Below are positions 1-8,014 of a stretch of DNA of 64,000 nt, piece by piece; within the stretch, counting starts at the first letter, position 1, and every line of letters begins with the position of its first letter. This DNA comes from Cumulibacter manganitolerans. GTDB lineage: Bacteria > Actinomycetota > Actinomycetes > Mycobacteriales > Antricoccaceae. The position numbers were made by a program, and so were the translations under genes. The notes below the pieces were generated by a model, which had not been told where the DNA came from, did not search any database, and worked only from the letters and a program-made list of their open reading frames with translations. The stretch is from assembly GCF_009602465.1 (NCBI RefSeq), contig NZ_WBKP01000007.1, positions 1 to 64,000 of the forward strand, read 5' to 3'.

Positions 1-77
1 CTCCGGCTCGCTCGACGACCAAAGAAAAACGGCCCGCTCGACGACCAAAGAAAAACGGCCCGCTCGACGACCAAGAA
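1..77. repeat. Direct repeat copy 1 with tandem 26-bp units
   Basis: This 77-bp block recurs exactly at 151-227. It contains the core GCTCGACGACC at 10, 36 and 62, so the repeat unit is 26 bp, joined by an A-rich linker (AAAGAAAAACGGCCC). A further core at 85-95 follows after 23 bp. No gene is present. The block lies downstream of coaA. Confidence 0.9.
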
Positions 78-126
78 GAGAGTCGCTCGACGACCGTGCG
101 GACCGGGGACATTGTCGGCTCCCGGC

Positions 127-170
127 GTCTCGACGTCGCCTCCGCTAGCGCTCCGGCTCGCTCGACGACC
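127..170. repeat. 44-bp palindromic module, single arm
   Basis: The 44 bases from GTCTCGACGTCG to GCTCGCTCGACGACC match the reverse complement of 28347-28390 at 43 of 44 positions. The module therefore belongs to the same repeat family as the block near 28.3 kb. It links the two copies of the 77-bp direct repeat. Confidence 0.85.
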
Positions 171-227
171 AAAGAAAAACGGCCCGCTCGACGACCAAAG
201 AAAAACGGCCCGCTCGACGACCAAGAA
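151..227. repeat. Direct repeat copy 2
   Basis: This is an exact second copy of 1-77, at a 150-bp period. Cores GCTCGACGACC lie at 160, 186 and 212. A degenerate remnant of the next unit follows at about 231-240. From 241 to 374 I see no further structure before the coaA stop codon. Confidence 0.9.
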
Positions 228-374
228 AACCGGCCCGCTCAAGGTGCCTACCTGTGCAGCGTCTGACGTGCGGAACCCGGCACCTAGGCCCAGGCCGCCA
301 CGTCGCTCGGCCAGGGGTTCGCTGGGCGACGGTGAGGGATCGCCTGGTAGCGGCGCGGCTCGCCGGGGCGCGGG

Positions 375-1379
375 TCAGATGCGGCGGAGGCGGATGCGCT
401 CGACCTGATGGTCCTCGCCCTTGGTGAGAATCAGCCGGGCGCGGGCCCGGGTCGGGAGGATGTTCTCGATGAGGTTCGGCCCGTTGATCGAGTCCCAGAT
501 CCCCGACGCGGTCTGCACGGCCGCCGACTCGGTGAGCTTGGTGAAGTGCTTGAAGAACGAGTTCGGGTCGGTGAACGCGGTCTCGCGCAGCGCCATGAAC
601 CGCTCGATGTACCACTTCTTGATGATCGCTTCCTTGGCGTCGACGTACACCGAGAAGTCGAAGAAGTCGGACAGGAAGATCGGCGGCACCTTGCCGGCGC
701 GCGTCATGCCGTGCTGCAGGACGTTCAGTCCCTCGATGATGAGGATGTCGGGGCTGGAGACCACCTGCTTCTGGTCCGGGATGACGTCGTACACGAGGTG
801 CGAGTACAGCGGCGCCGCGACCTCGGCGCGCCCGGCCTTGACCTCTCCGACGAACTGCAGCAGGGCGCGCCGGTCGTAGGACTCGGGGAAGCCCTTGCGA
901 TCGAGCAGGCCACGCTCCTCGAGGACGGCGTTGGGGTAGAGGAAGCCGTCGGTCGTCACGAGGTCGACCTTGGGCGTGCCGGGCCAGCGCTGCAGCAGGG
1001 TCTGCAGCAGGCGGGCGGTCGTGGACTTGCCGACCGCGACCGACCCGGAGACGGCCAGGATGAACGGGACCTTGCGGGACGTCGAGCGCAGGAACTCACG
1101 CTGCGCGTCCCACATCTGCTGCGTGCCGGTGGTGTACAGGTTCAGCAACCGCGACAGCGGCAGGTAGACCGTCTGGACCTCCTCGAGGTCGATCCGCTCA
1201 CCCAGGCCCCGGATCTGCTCCAGCTCCTCGGCGCTCAGCGGCAGGGGAGTGCTCTCGGCGAGCTCCTCCCACTCCTCGCGGTCGAACTCCAGGAAGAGAT
1301 GGGGGGAGTTACCGCTCCCGCGCTGTCGTCCTGCGGCACTGCGTCGACGTTCGGGGGCTGCCGCGTGCGAGTCGGTCAT
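375..1379 (-). CDS. coaA: Type I pantothenate kinase
   Basis: Catalyses ATP-dependent phosphorylation of pantothenate, the first committed step of coenzyme A synthesis, in the cytosol. The 334-residue protein has a Walker A motif, GSVAVGKST, at residues 112-120, followed by the family motifs TTDGFLYPN and IIEGLNVLQ. An N-terminal extension of about 25 polar residues precedes the conserved HLFLEFDREEW region. The length is near the usual 310-320 plus that extension. The gene is divergent from the channel-like gene at 1531, and a repeat block lies beyond its 3' end. Identification rests on motifs and full-length resemblance and is secure. Confidence 0.96.
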   Translation of the reverse strand: MTDSHAAAPERRRSAAGRQRGSGNSPHLFLEFDREEWEELAESTPLPLSAEELEQIRGLGERIDLEEVQTVYLPLSRLLNLYTTGTQQMWDAQREFLRSTSRKVPFILAVSGSVAVGKSTTARLLQTLLQRWPGTPKVDLVTTDGFLYPNAVLEERGLLDRKGFPESYDRRALLQFVGEVKAGRAEVAAPLYSHLVYDVIPDQKQVVSSPDILIIEGLNVLQHGMTRAGKVPPIFLSDFFDFSVYVDAKEAIIKKWYIERFMALRETAFTDPNSFFKHFTKLTESAAVQTASGIWDSINGPNLIENILPTRARARLILTKGEDHQVERIRLRRI

Positions 1380-1530
1380 TGCACAATCTTCCGACGCCGT
1401 TCACCAGGTTGTCTGCTAGTTGCGGCAATTTTCACACGCTGCGCACGGGGCGTCCTCCGCGTGCCGGTACGTTGGGTCTGACCCCAGCGAGGACCGCAGA
1501 CGGCCTCCAGCGACTGCGTGAAGGAGACGT

Positions 1531-2244
1531 GTGAGCACCAGCGCCCGGTACGCCTCGCTGCGCACCTTCTTCCGCCGTCACCCGTCGGCGATCCTGCTCG
1601 TCGCGCAGCTGCTCGGCCTGCTCATCTACCCGGCCATGGAGGGCACCACGGGCGGCCGCGCCGCCTACGAGGTGTTCGGCATCGTCGTGCTGTGCCTGGC
1701 GATCGTCACGGTGCGCCAGACCCGGGTGCCGGTCGCGTTGACCATCGTCAACGGCGTCGCGGCGGCCGGCTTCTCGATCGCCGGCGCACTCACGAACGAG
1801 ACGTGGCTGGTGGTGATGTCGTCGTCCAGCCACGCGCTGTTCTACTTCATCGCCGGCGTGGCGCTCGTGGACTACATGCTGCGCGACTTCGAGGTGACGC
1901 GCGACGAGCTGATCGCCGTCGCGGCCACCTTCACGCTGTTCGCCTGGGCGTTCGCGTACCTGTTCCAGCTGGTCCAGGCACTCAGCCCCGGATCGTTCAC
2001 CGCGGCGGTGGACCCGGAGGGGCCACGCAGCTGGATCGAGCTGCTGTTCCTGTCGTTCACCAACCTCTCGAGCACCGGCCTCAGCGACGTCGTGCCGGTC
2101 CGCGGCTTCGCGCGCGGCGTGACGATGATCGAACAGCTCGCCGGACTGGTGTATCTCGCCGTCCTCACCTCGTACCTCGTCGGCCTCACCATGCGTCGGG
2201 CCGCGGCGACAGCCGACCGTAAAGCCAAGGAGACCAACGAATGA
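1531..2244 (+). CDS. Ion-channel-like membrane protein without a canonical filter
   Basis: A 237-residue membrane protein with about six hydrophobic segments. It starts at GTG 1531 behind AAGGAG at 1521. The C-terminal part has the layout of a two-helix pore: a helix (LVDYMLRDF region), a pore-helix-like SFTNLSSTGLSDVVPV, then a last membrane helix. In potassium channels the filter reads TVGYGD; here the equivalent position reads STGLSD, so potassium selectivity cannot be assumed. The start of mtr overlaps its stop by 4 bp, so the two are probably co-translated. The exact function is unknown. Confidence 0.75.
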   Translation: MSTSARYASLRTFFRRHPSAILLVAQLLGLLIYPAMEGTTGGRAAYEVFGIVVLCLAIVTVRQTRVPVALTIVNGVAAAGFSIAGALTNETWLVVMSSSSHALFYFIAGVALVDYMLRDFEVTRDELIAVAATFTLFAWAFAYLFQLVQALSPGSFTAAVDPEGPRSWIELLFLSFTNLSSTGLSDVVPVRGFARGVTMIEQLAGLVYLAVLTSYLVGLTMRRAAATADRKAKETNE

Positions 2245-3635
2245 GCACCCGCCACTTCGACCTCGTGATCATCGGAACCGGATCGGGCAATTCGATCATC
2301 GGCCCCGAGCACGATCACCTCGATATCGCGATCATCGAGAAGGGCAAGTTCGGCGGCACGTGCCTCAATGTCGGGTGCATCCCGACGAAGATGTTCGTCT
2401 ACCCGGCGGACGTCGTCTCGTCCGCGACGCATGCCGACCGGCTCGGGGTGCACTTCGATCGGCCGGCGGTCGACTGGCCGGCGATCCGCGACCGGGTCTT
2501 CGGACGCATCGACCAGATCCCGCCCGCCGGCGAGGCGTACCGGGAGAGCCTGCCGAACGTGACGGTCTACAAGGGCGCGTGCCGGTTCGTGGACAAGAAG
2601 ACGATCGACACCGGGACCGGTGAGACGATCACGGCGGACCAGATCGTCGTCGCGGCAGGGGGCCGGCCTCGGCTGCTCGAGGTGCCCGGCCTCGACCACG
2701 CCGACCCGGCCCGCGGGGTGCACACCAGCGACACGGTGATGCGGCTGGACGAGCTGCCGCCGCGGATGATCATCCTCGGCGCCGGCTTCATCGCCGCCGA
2801 GTTCGCGCACGTGTTCTCGTCCTTCGGTGTCGACGTGCGCTGGCTGCACCGATCGGAGCTGGCGCTGCGCGACGAGGACGAGAGCGTCTCGCGCGCGTTC
2901 ACCGACCTCTGGGTCGAGCGCGGCCTGCTGCACCTGAACACGCCCGTCATGGACGCGTCGTACGAGGACGGCGTCTGGACACTCACCTCCGGAGGACCGG
3001 ACGGACCGCACGCGCACCAGGCCGAGGTCGTGCTCATCGCGGTCGGCCGCGAGCCGAACACCGACCTGCTGGACGTCGCCGCGGGCGGCCTCGAGGTCCA
3101 CGACGACGGGCGGCTCGTCGTCGACGAGTACGGCCGCACGAACGTCGACGGGGTGTGGGCCCTCGGCGACATCAGCAGCGAATGGCAGCTCAAGCACGTC
3201 GCCAACCACGAGGCGCGGGTGCTCGCGCACAACGTGCTGCACGCCGACGACCCGCAGGCGTTCGACCACCGCTTCGTGCCGTCGGCGGTCTTCGGCTCGC
3301 CGCAGGTCGCGGCGTTCGGCAAGACGGAGCAGGAGCTGCGGGCCGCCGGCGCCGACTACCTGGTCAAGGTCCAGCGCTACGGCGACATCGCGTACGGCTG
3401 GGCGATGGAGGACACCGTCGGCTTCTGCAAGGTCCTGGCGGACGCCGAGTCGCGGACCATCCTCGGCGCGCACATCATGGGCTACCAGGCCGCCGCGGTG
3501 ATCCAGCCGCTGATCCAGGCTGCGTCGTTCGGGCAGACCGCTGATGCGGTGGCCCGCGGGCAGTACTGGATCCACCCCGCGGTCAGCGAGATCGTCGAGA
3601 ACGCCCTGCTCGGCCTGGAACGGCCGGCCGGCTGA
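2241..3635 (+). CDS. mtr: Mycothione reductase
   Basis: FAD-dependent pyridine nucleotide disulfide oxidoreductase that reduces mycothiol disulfide with NADPH, maintaining the main actinobacterial low-molecular-weight thiol. The 464-residue protein has the FAD-binding GTGSGN at 12-17, the redox disulfide C41/C46 in GGTCLNVGCIPTK, and the C-terminal catalytic pair H445/E450 (HPAVSE). The second Rossmann motif (GAGFIAAEF) is also visible. The N-terminal GTGSGN rather than GGGPGG favours mycothione reductase over lipoamide dehydrogenase. It overlaps the upstream channel-like gene (ATGA). The convergent cysE stop lies 1 bp downstream, which fits a thiol-metabolism neighbourhood. Confidence 0.93.
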   Translation: MSTRHFDLVIIGTGSGNSIIGPEHDHLDIAIIEKGKFGGTCLNVGCIPTKMFVYPADVVSSATHADRLGVHFDRPAVDWPAIRDRVFGRIDQIPPAGEAYRESLPNVTVYKGACRFVDKKTIDTGTGETITADQIVVAAGGRPRLLEVPGLDHADPARGVHTSDTVMRLDELPPRMIILGAGFIAAEFAHVFSSFGVDVRWLHRSELALRDEDESVSRAFTDLWVERGLLHLNTPVMDASYEDGVWTLTSGGPDGPHAHQAEVVLIAVGREPNTDLLDVAAGGLEVHDDGRLVVDEYGRTNVDGVWALGDISSEWQLKHVANHEARVLAHNVLHADDPQAFDHRFVPSAVFGSPQVAAFGKTEQELRAAGADYLVKVQRYGDIAYGWAMEDTVGFCKVLADAESRTILGAHIMGYQAAAVIQPLIQAASFGQTADAVARGQYWIHPAVSEIVENALLGLERPAG

Positions 3636-3636
3636 C

Positions 3637-4236
3637 TCAGATGTGGTACATGAGCGCGTGATCGGTGGTCGCCGGCGTACTGACCCGAGCGGGGATGCCG
3701 GTGGCCACCGAGTCCGGCGGTACGTCCTTGACCACGACCGCGTTGGCGCCGACCTGGCTGCGGGCACCGACGGTCACCGGACCGAGGATCTTCGCGCCGG
3801 TGCCGACCAGCACGCCGTCCTCGAGCGTCGGGTGCCGCTTGACGCGGTCGAGGGTCTTGCCGCCGAGGTTGACCCCGTTGTACAGCATGACGTCGTTGCC
3901 GATCTCCGATGTCTCACCGATCACGACTCCCATGCCGTGGTCGATGAAGAACCGGCGCCCGATGCGCGCTCCGGGGTGGATCTCCACGCCGGTGGCCGAC
4001 CGCGTCAGGTACGCGAGGATCCGCGGGATCAGCCGAGGAGCGCCGCTGTACCAGAGGCGGTGGATCAGGCGATGCATCCAGATGGCGTGCAGCCCCGGAT
4101 ACGTCAGCGTCATGGTGAGCGTCGAGCCGGAGGCCGGATCCAGCTCCTTCGCGGTGCGGATGTCCTCGCGGTATCGCGCGAGAAGACCGACGCGTTCGGG
4201 GGTGTAGTTCAGGTCCGTCTCCGGCTCAACGCTCAT
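3637..4236 (-). CDS. cysE: Serine O-acetyltransferase
   Basis: Acetylates L-serine with acetyl-CoA to O-acetylserine, the substrate of the cysteine synthase encoded just upstream. The 199-residue protein has an alpha-helical N-terminus and a left-handed parallel beta-helix of hexapeptide repeats. It carries the catalytic region HPGARIG (H87) and FIDHGMG (D99, H100). The protein is shorter than the enterobacterial enzyme (about 273) but typical of the short actinobacterial form. It is transcribed with cysK across a 4-bp gap, so product and consumer enzymes are made together. The C-terminus (DHALMYHI) ends in isoleucine, as in CysE tails that dock into the CysK active site; docking here is inferred. 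Confidence 0.93.
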   Translation of the reverse strand: MSVEPETDLNYTPERVGLLARYREDIRTAKELDPASGSTLTMTLTYPGLHAIWMHRLIHRLWYSGAPRLIPRILAYLTRSATGVEIHPGARIGRRFFIDHGMGVVIGETSEIGNDVMLYNGVNLGGKTLDRVKRHPTLEDGVLVGTGAKILGPVTVGARSQVGANAVVVKDVPPDSVATGIPARVSTPATTDHALMYHI

Positions 4237-4240
4237 TCGG

Positions 4241-5170
4241 CTAGTCCAGCAGATCCTTGTAGAGGTCGGTCGAGAGGTAGCGCTCGCCGAACGACGGGAT
4301 GATGACGACGATCTTCTTGCCGGCGTTCTCGGGACGCGCGGCGACCTGGGCGGCCGCGTAGAGCGCGGCCCCGGACGAGATGCCCACGAGCAGGCCCTCC
4401 TGCTGGGCGGCCTTGCGGGCCCAGTCCATCGCCGTGTCGGCGTCGACGTCGACGACCTCGTCGTAGATGTCGCGATCGAGGTTCTCCGGGATGAAGTTGG
4501 CGCCCAGGCCCTGGATGCGGTGCGGCCCCGGCGCGCCGCCGGTCAGGATCGCCGACTCGGCGGGCTCGACCGCGACGACCTTGATCTCCGGGTTCTGCTC
4601 CTTGAGGTACTTGCCCGCGCCCGAGATGGTGCCGCCGGTGCCGATGCCGCTGACCAGGATGTCGACCTTCCCGTCGGTGTCCTCCCAGATCTCCGGACCG
4701 GTGGTCGCGTAGTGGATCTGCGGGTTCGCCGGGTTGGCGAACTGCCGGGCCTCGACCGCGCCACGCTCCTTGGCGATCTCGGCGGCCTTGTCGACGGCGC
4801 CCTTCATGCCGGCCTTCGGGTCGGTCAGCACGAGCTCCGCGCCGTACGCCCGCAGCAGCGCGCGGCGCTCCTTCGACATCGACTCCGGCATCGTCAGGAT
4901 GACCTTGTAGCCACGGGCGGCGCCGACCATCGCCAGCGCGATCCCGGTGTTGCCGGAGGTGCCCTCGACGATGGCGCCGCCGGGCTTGAGCTCGCCGGAC
5001 TGCTCGGCGGCGTCGATGATCGCCACGCCGATGCGATCCTTGACCGAGGACGCGGGGTTGTAGAACTCGAGCTTGCCGAGCACCTGCGCCTGAGCAGGGT
5101 CGATGATGCGGTTGATCTGGACCAGCGGGGTGCGCCCCACCAGGTCGGAGACGTTCTCGTACACGTTCAT
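4241..5170 (-). CDS. cysK: Cysteine synthase A (O-acetylserine sulfhydrylase)
   Basis: PLP enzyme converting O-acetylserine and sulfide to cysteine. The 309-residue sequence has the PLP lysine K44 in NPASSVKDR, the substrate loop TSGNTG at 71-76, the phosphate-binding glycine loop GIGTGGT and a C-terminal serine site (IIPSFGERY). It is first in a cysK-cysE operon on the minus strand. The divergent region 5171-5313 must hold its promoter; I could not assign one with confidence. Confidence 0.96.
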   Translation of the reverse strand: MNVYENVSDLVGRTPLVQINRIIDPAQAQVLGKLEFYNPASSVKDRIGVAIIDAAEQSGELKPGGAIVEGTSGNTGIALAMVGAARGYKVILTMPESMSKERRALLRAYGAELVLTDPKAGMKGAVDKAAEIAKERGAVEARQFANPANPQIHYATTGPEIWEDTDGKVDILVSGIGTGGTISGAGKYLKEQNPEIKVVAVEPAESAILTGGAPGPHRIQGLGANFIPENLDRDIYDEVVDVDADTAMDWARKAAQQEGLLVGISSGAALYAAAQVAARPENAGKKIVVIIPSFGERYLSTDLYKDLLD

Positions 5171-5313
5171 GTGAGCTCCGGTTTCGGTTCGTCAGACGAG
5201 TCTGCGGGCATCAGCATTAGGTCAAATTTTCAACCACGACTCTAGCCTAGTGCGGCGACCGGTGTCGCGCCCGCGTGGTTTGATGTGCGGGTCTGCAGAG
5301 AGGACTCCCGTAC

Positions 5314-5343
5314 ATGACGACGCGCGACGCCGGCTCCGCCTGA
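5314..5343 (+). CDS. Possible 9-codon leader minicistron
   Basis: ATG at 5314 opens a nine-codon frame (MTTRDAGSA) that ends at TGA 5341-5343. That stop shares a base with the ATG (5343) of the protease gene, giving TGATG. A purine-rich AGAGAGGA lies about 10 bases upstream of the first ATG, whereas the second ATG has no clear ribosome site of its own. The arrangement suggests translational coupling. No regulatory amino-acid run is present. Confidence 0.35.
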   Translation: MTTRDAGSA

Positions 5344-6071
5344 TGAGTGGTGCTGACATCGCCGGGTTCGTCGGTGAGCGCTTCTTCGCCACGGGAGACC
5401 TCACCCGACCGACCCTAGCCGCCTGCGTGGCGGTGGCGGCGCTCGCCGTCGGCCTGGACCCCGTCTGGCGGCGGCTGCGCTACCTGGTGACCACCGTCCA
5501 CGAGCTGGGGCACGTCGTGGTGGGCTGGTTCGTCGGCCGGTCCATCCAGTCGGTGCACCTGAACCACGACACGTCCGGGCTGACCGTCACCCGCGGGCGA
5601 CCGACCGGGCCCGGCATCTTCTTCCTGTACGTGGCCGGCTACCCGGCTCCGGCCGTCTCGGGATTCGTCATCCTGTACGCGGTGATCTACCGGCACGCCG
5701 GCTGGGCGATGGCCGTGCTGCTCGCGCTGCTGCTGGTGTGCCTGGCGCTGGTGCGCAACGCGTTCGGCGCGGTGGTCGTGGTGGCCCAGCTGCTGCTGTT
5801 CGGGGGCATTTGGGTGTGGAACCAGGCGACCGTGCTCGCCGGCACGCTCACGCTCGCCGGATCGGTGCTCGCGCTCGGCGGCGTCCGCGCCGGCATCGAT
5901 CTCGTCTCGTCGCAGCGGCGGCGCCGCAGCGCGACCTCCGACGCGGCCATCCTCGGGCGCCAGACGCATCTCGGCGCGACGGTCTGGGCGTACGGCTTCC
6001 TCGCGCTGTCGCTGGTGCTCGTCGCGCTGTCGGCGGCGCTGCTCTACGTGCAGTCCGCGTCGCTGTCCTGA
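5343..6071 (+). CDS. M50-type (site-2-like) membrane metalloprotease
   Basis: A 242-residue integral membrane protein with the zinc-protease motif HELGH at residues 53-57, set within a hydrophobic segment as in the M50B family. At least five further membrane segments follow, then a short basic loop (QRRRRSATSD) before the last one. The second zinc-ligand motif of classical site-2 proteases is not obvious, so activity is plausible but not proven. I chose ATG 5343 because the in-frame sequence upstream is unlike a protein and because it overlaps the stop of a short upstream frame. The gene is convergent with the DUF1992 gene. Confidence 0.8.
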   Translation: MSGADIAGFVGERFFATGDLTRPTLAACVAVAALAVGLDPVWRRLRYLVTTVHELGHVVVGWFVGRSIQSVHLNHDTSGLTVTRGRPTGPGIFFLYVAGYPAPAVSGFVILYAVIYRHAGWAMAVLLALLLVCLALVRNAFGAVVVVAQLLLFGGIWVWNQATVLAGTLTLAGSVLALGGVRAGIDLVSSQRRRRSATSDAAILGRQTHLGATVWAYGFLALSLVLVALSAALLYVQSASLS

Positions 6072-6074
6072 TCG

Positions 6075-6455
6075 TCAGCCGCGGCCGCGCCGTGCGGCGT
6101 CCCAGCGGGCCACCACCCGGTCGGCGTCGTACGGCATCAGGCCGAGCGGGGGTCCGGACGGCGGCTTGCGGATCGCGTCGGTGATCCGCTCGTTCAGCGC
6201 GCGCAACGCGCGGCGGACGTCGTCCTCGTCCTCCATTTCGTCGATGGCGGCGAGGGTCAGCTCGGCCTCCTTGCGCAGCTGAAGGGACGGCGGGAGGTAC
6301 GACAGGCCCTCGCGCTTCATGAGCTTGCGGACCCACCAGAACTCGGAGTCGTCGGACAGGTCCAGCGGCTTGCCCTTGCTGGGCAGATCGTCGAACGCGC
6401 CCGCGGCCTCCGCCTCGGCGATCTGCTTGTCGATCCAGCTCTGGTAGCCCGGCAT
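6075..6455 (-). CDS. DUF1992 (DnaJ-homologue-like) protein
   Basis: A 126-residue soluble protein opening with the family hallmark YQSWIDKQIAEAEAAGAFDDLP, followed by GKPLDL and a hydrophobic segment WWVRKLMKREGL. This matches the DUF1992 family related to the tail of the human DNAJC28 protein. The J domain itself is absent, and the biochemical role is unknown. Its stop lies 3 bp from that of the convergent membrane protease gene. Confidence 0.85.
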   Translation of the reverse strand: MPGYQSWIDKQIAEAEAAGAFDDLPSKGKPLDLSDDSEFWWVRKLMKREGLSYLPPSLQLRKEAELTLAAIDEMEDEDDVRRALRALNERITDAIRKPPSGPPLGLMPYDADRVVARWDAARRGRG

Positions 6456-6498
6456 TCTCCGATCGTAGGTCGCCGCGTCCCCGTCGGCGAGCGGTCGA

Positions 6499-8004
6499 TC
6501 AGCCGAACTCCACGCCTTGGGCCAGCGGAAGGTCCCGCGAGTAGTTCACGGTGTTGGTCGCCCGCCGCATGTAGGCCTTCCACGCGTCCGAGCCGCTCTC
6601 GCGACCGCCGCCGGTGTCCTTCTCGCCGCCGAACGCGCCGCCGATCTCGGCGCCCGACGGGCCGATGTTCACGTTCGCGATGCCGCAGTCCGAGCCGGCC
6701 GCCGAGGTGAAGATCTCCGCCTCGCGCAGGTCCGTGGTGAACACCGACGACGAGAGACCCTGCGGCACGTCGTTGTGCAGCGCGAGCGCCTCGGCGAAAT
6801 CGTCGTACTCGAGCACGTAGAGGATCGGGGCGAAGGTCTCCTGCTGCACGACGGCCGTCTGGCCGGGCATCCGGACGATCGTCGGCTGCACGTAGTAGGC
6901 GTCGGGGTGCTCGGCCTGCAGAACGCGTTGGCCGCCGGCCACCACCTGGCCGCCCTGCTCGCGCGCGGCGTCGAGCGCGGCGACGAACCCGTCGTACGCG
7001 CGCCGGTTGATCAGCGGGCCGACGAGCGTTCCCTCGTCCAGCGGCGAGCCGATGGGCAGCGTGCCGTAGGCAGTGGCGAGCCGGTCGGTCAGGTCCGCGG
7101 CGATGCTGCGGTGCACGATGATCCGGCGCAGCGTCGTGCAGCGCTGCCCGGCCGTACCCGCCGCGCTGAACACGATGCCGCGCACGGCGAGGTCGAGGTC
7201 CGCCGACGGCGCGAGGATGGCGGCGTTGTTGCCGCCGAGCTCCAGCAGATACCGGCCGAACCGGGCCGCCACGCGCGGCGCGACCTCGCGTCCCATCCGC
7301 GTCGAGCCGGTCGCGCTGATCAGCGCGACGTCGGGGTGATCGACCAGTGCCGTTCCGACGTCCCGCCCGCCGAGCAGCAGGGCGATGAGGCCCTCCGGTG
7401 CGCCCGCCGTACGCGCGGCCTGGGTCGCGATCGCGTGCGTGGCCATCGCGGTGAGGACCGCGTTCTCGCTCGGCTTCCACACCACCGGGTTGCCGCACAC
7501 CAGCGCCAGCGCGGCGTTCCATGACCAGACGGCGACGGGGAAGTTGAACGCCGAGATCACCCCCACGACGCCGAGCGGGTGCCACTGCTCCATCATCCGG
7601 TGGCCGGGGCGCTCCGAGGCGATGGTCAGGCCGCAGAGCTGGCGCGACAGCCCGACGGCGAGGTCGCAGATGTCGATCATCTCCTGGACCTCGCCGAGCC
7701 CCTCGGAGCGGATCTTGCCCGCCTCGATCGACACCAGTTCGCCGAGCGCGTCCTGGTGCTCCCGCAGCAGCCGGCCGAGCTCGTAGACCAGCCGTCCGCG
7801 GACGGGGGCCGGGGTGTCGCGCCACGCCGCGAAGGCGTGGTGCGCGGCCTGGACGCGGGCGCCGACCGAGTCGGCGTCGTCGTGGTCCACGCGGCCGATC
7901 GTCTCTCCGGTGATCGGCGAGCGCACCTGCTGCGCGCCGGCGTGCGGCGGGGGAGCGCCGATCCGGGTGAACAGGTCGGTGACGCGGGCGCCGAGGTCGG
8001 TCAT
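6499..8004 (-). CDS. amaB: L-piperidine-6-carboxylate dehydrogenase (ALDH7 family)
   Basis: NAD-dependent aldehyde dehydrogenase, probably oxidising 2-aminoadipate 6-semialdehyde (in equilibrium with piperidine-6-carboxylate) to 2-aminoadipate in lysine breakdown. The 501 residues carry all ALDH catalytic positions: N154 (AFNFP), K177, E255 (LELGGNN) and C289 (GQRCTT). The stretches GEVQEMIDICD and ERPGHRMMEQWHPLG are diagnostic of the ALDH7/antiquitin subfamily rather than generic ALDHs. It lies 10 bp downstream of a saccharopine-dehydrogenase-like gene. That gene and a divergent LysR gene strengthen the lysine-catabolism assignment. Confidence 0.88.
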   Translation of the reverse strand: MTDLGARVTDLFTRIGAPPPHAGAQQVRSPITGETIGRVDHDDADSVGARVQAAHHAFAAWRDTPAPVRGRLVYELGRLLREHQDALGELVSIEAGKIRSEGLGEVQEMIDICDLAVGLSRQLCGLTIASERPGHRMMEQWHPLGVVGVISAFNFPVAVWSWNAALALVCGNPVVWKPSENAVLTAMATHAIATQAARTAGAPEGLIALLLGGRDVGTALVDHPDVALISATGSTRMGREVAPRVAARFGRYLLELGGNNAAILAPSADLDLAVRGIVFSAAGTAGQRCTTLRRIIVHRSIAADLTDRLATAYGTLPIGSPLDEGTLVGPLINRRAYDGFVAALDAAREQGGQVVAGGQRVLQAEHPDAYYVQPTIVRMPGQTAVVQQETFAPILYVLEYDDFAEALALHNDVPQGLSSSVFTTDLREAEIFTSAAGSDCGIANVNIGPSGAEIGGAFGGEKDTGGGRESGSDAWKAYMRRATNTVNYSRDLPLAQGVEFG

Positions 8005-8014
8005 GGCGTCCTCC

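Noticed and set aside
1-240. CRISPR array
   Set aside because: The repeats are tandem with a constant linker. There are no unique spacers and no cas genes in the window.
112-615. Open frames through the left-edge repeats and the 3' end of coaA
   Set aside because: They are built from repeat DNA or lie antisense to coaA. The Arg/Pro-rich compositions are typical of unused frames in GC-rich DNA.
1872-3767. Long minus-strand frame opposite mtr
   Set aside because: Its composition is low-complexity Arg/Asp/Val-rich and it overlaps two strongly supported plus-strand genes. Many similar antisense frames across the window were rejected for the same reason.
5171-5313. Riboswitch or T-box upstream of cysK
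   Set aside because: No conserved riboswitch core or specifier hairpin was recognised in the short divergent region.
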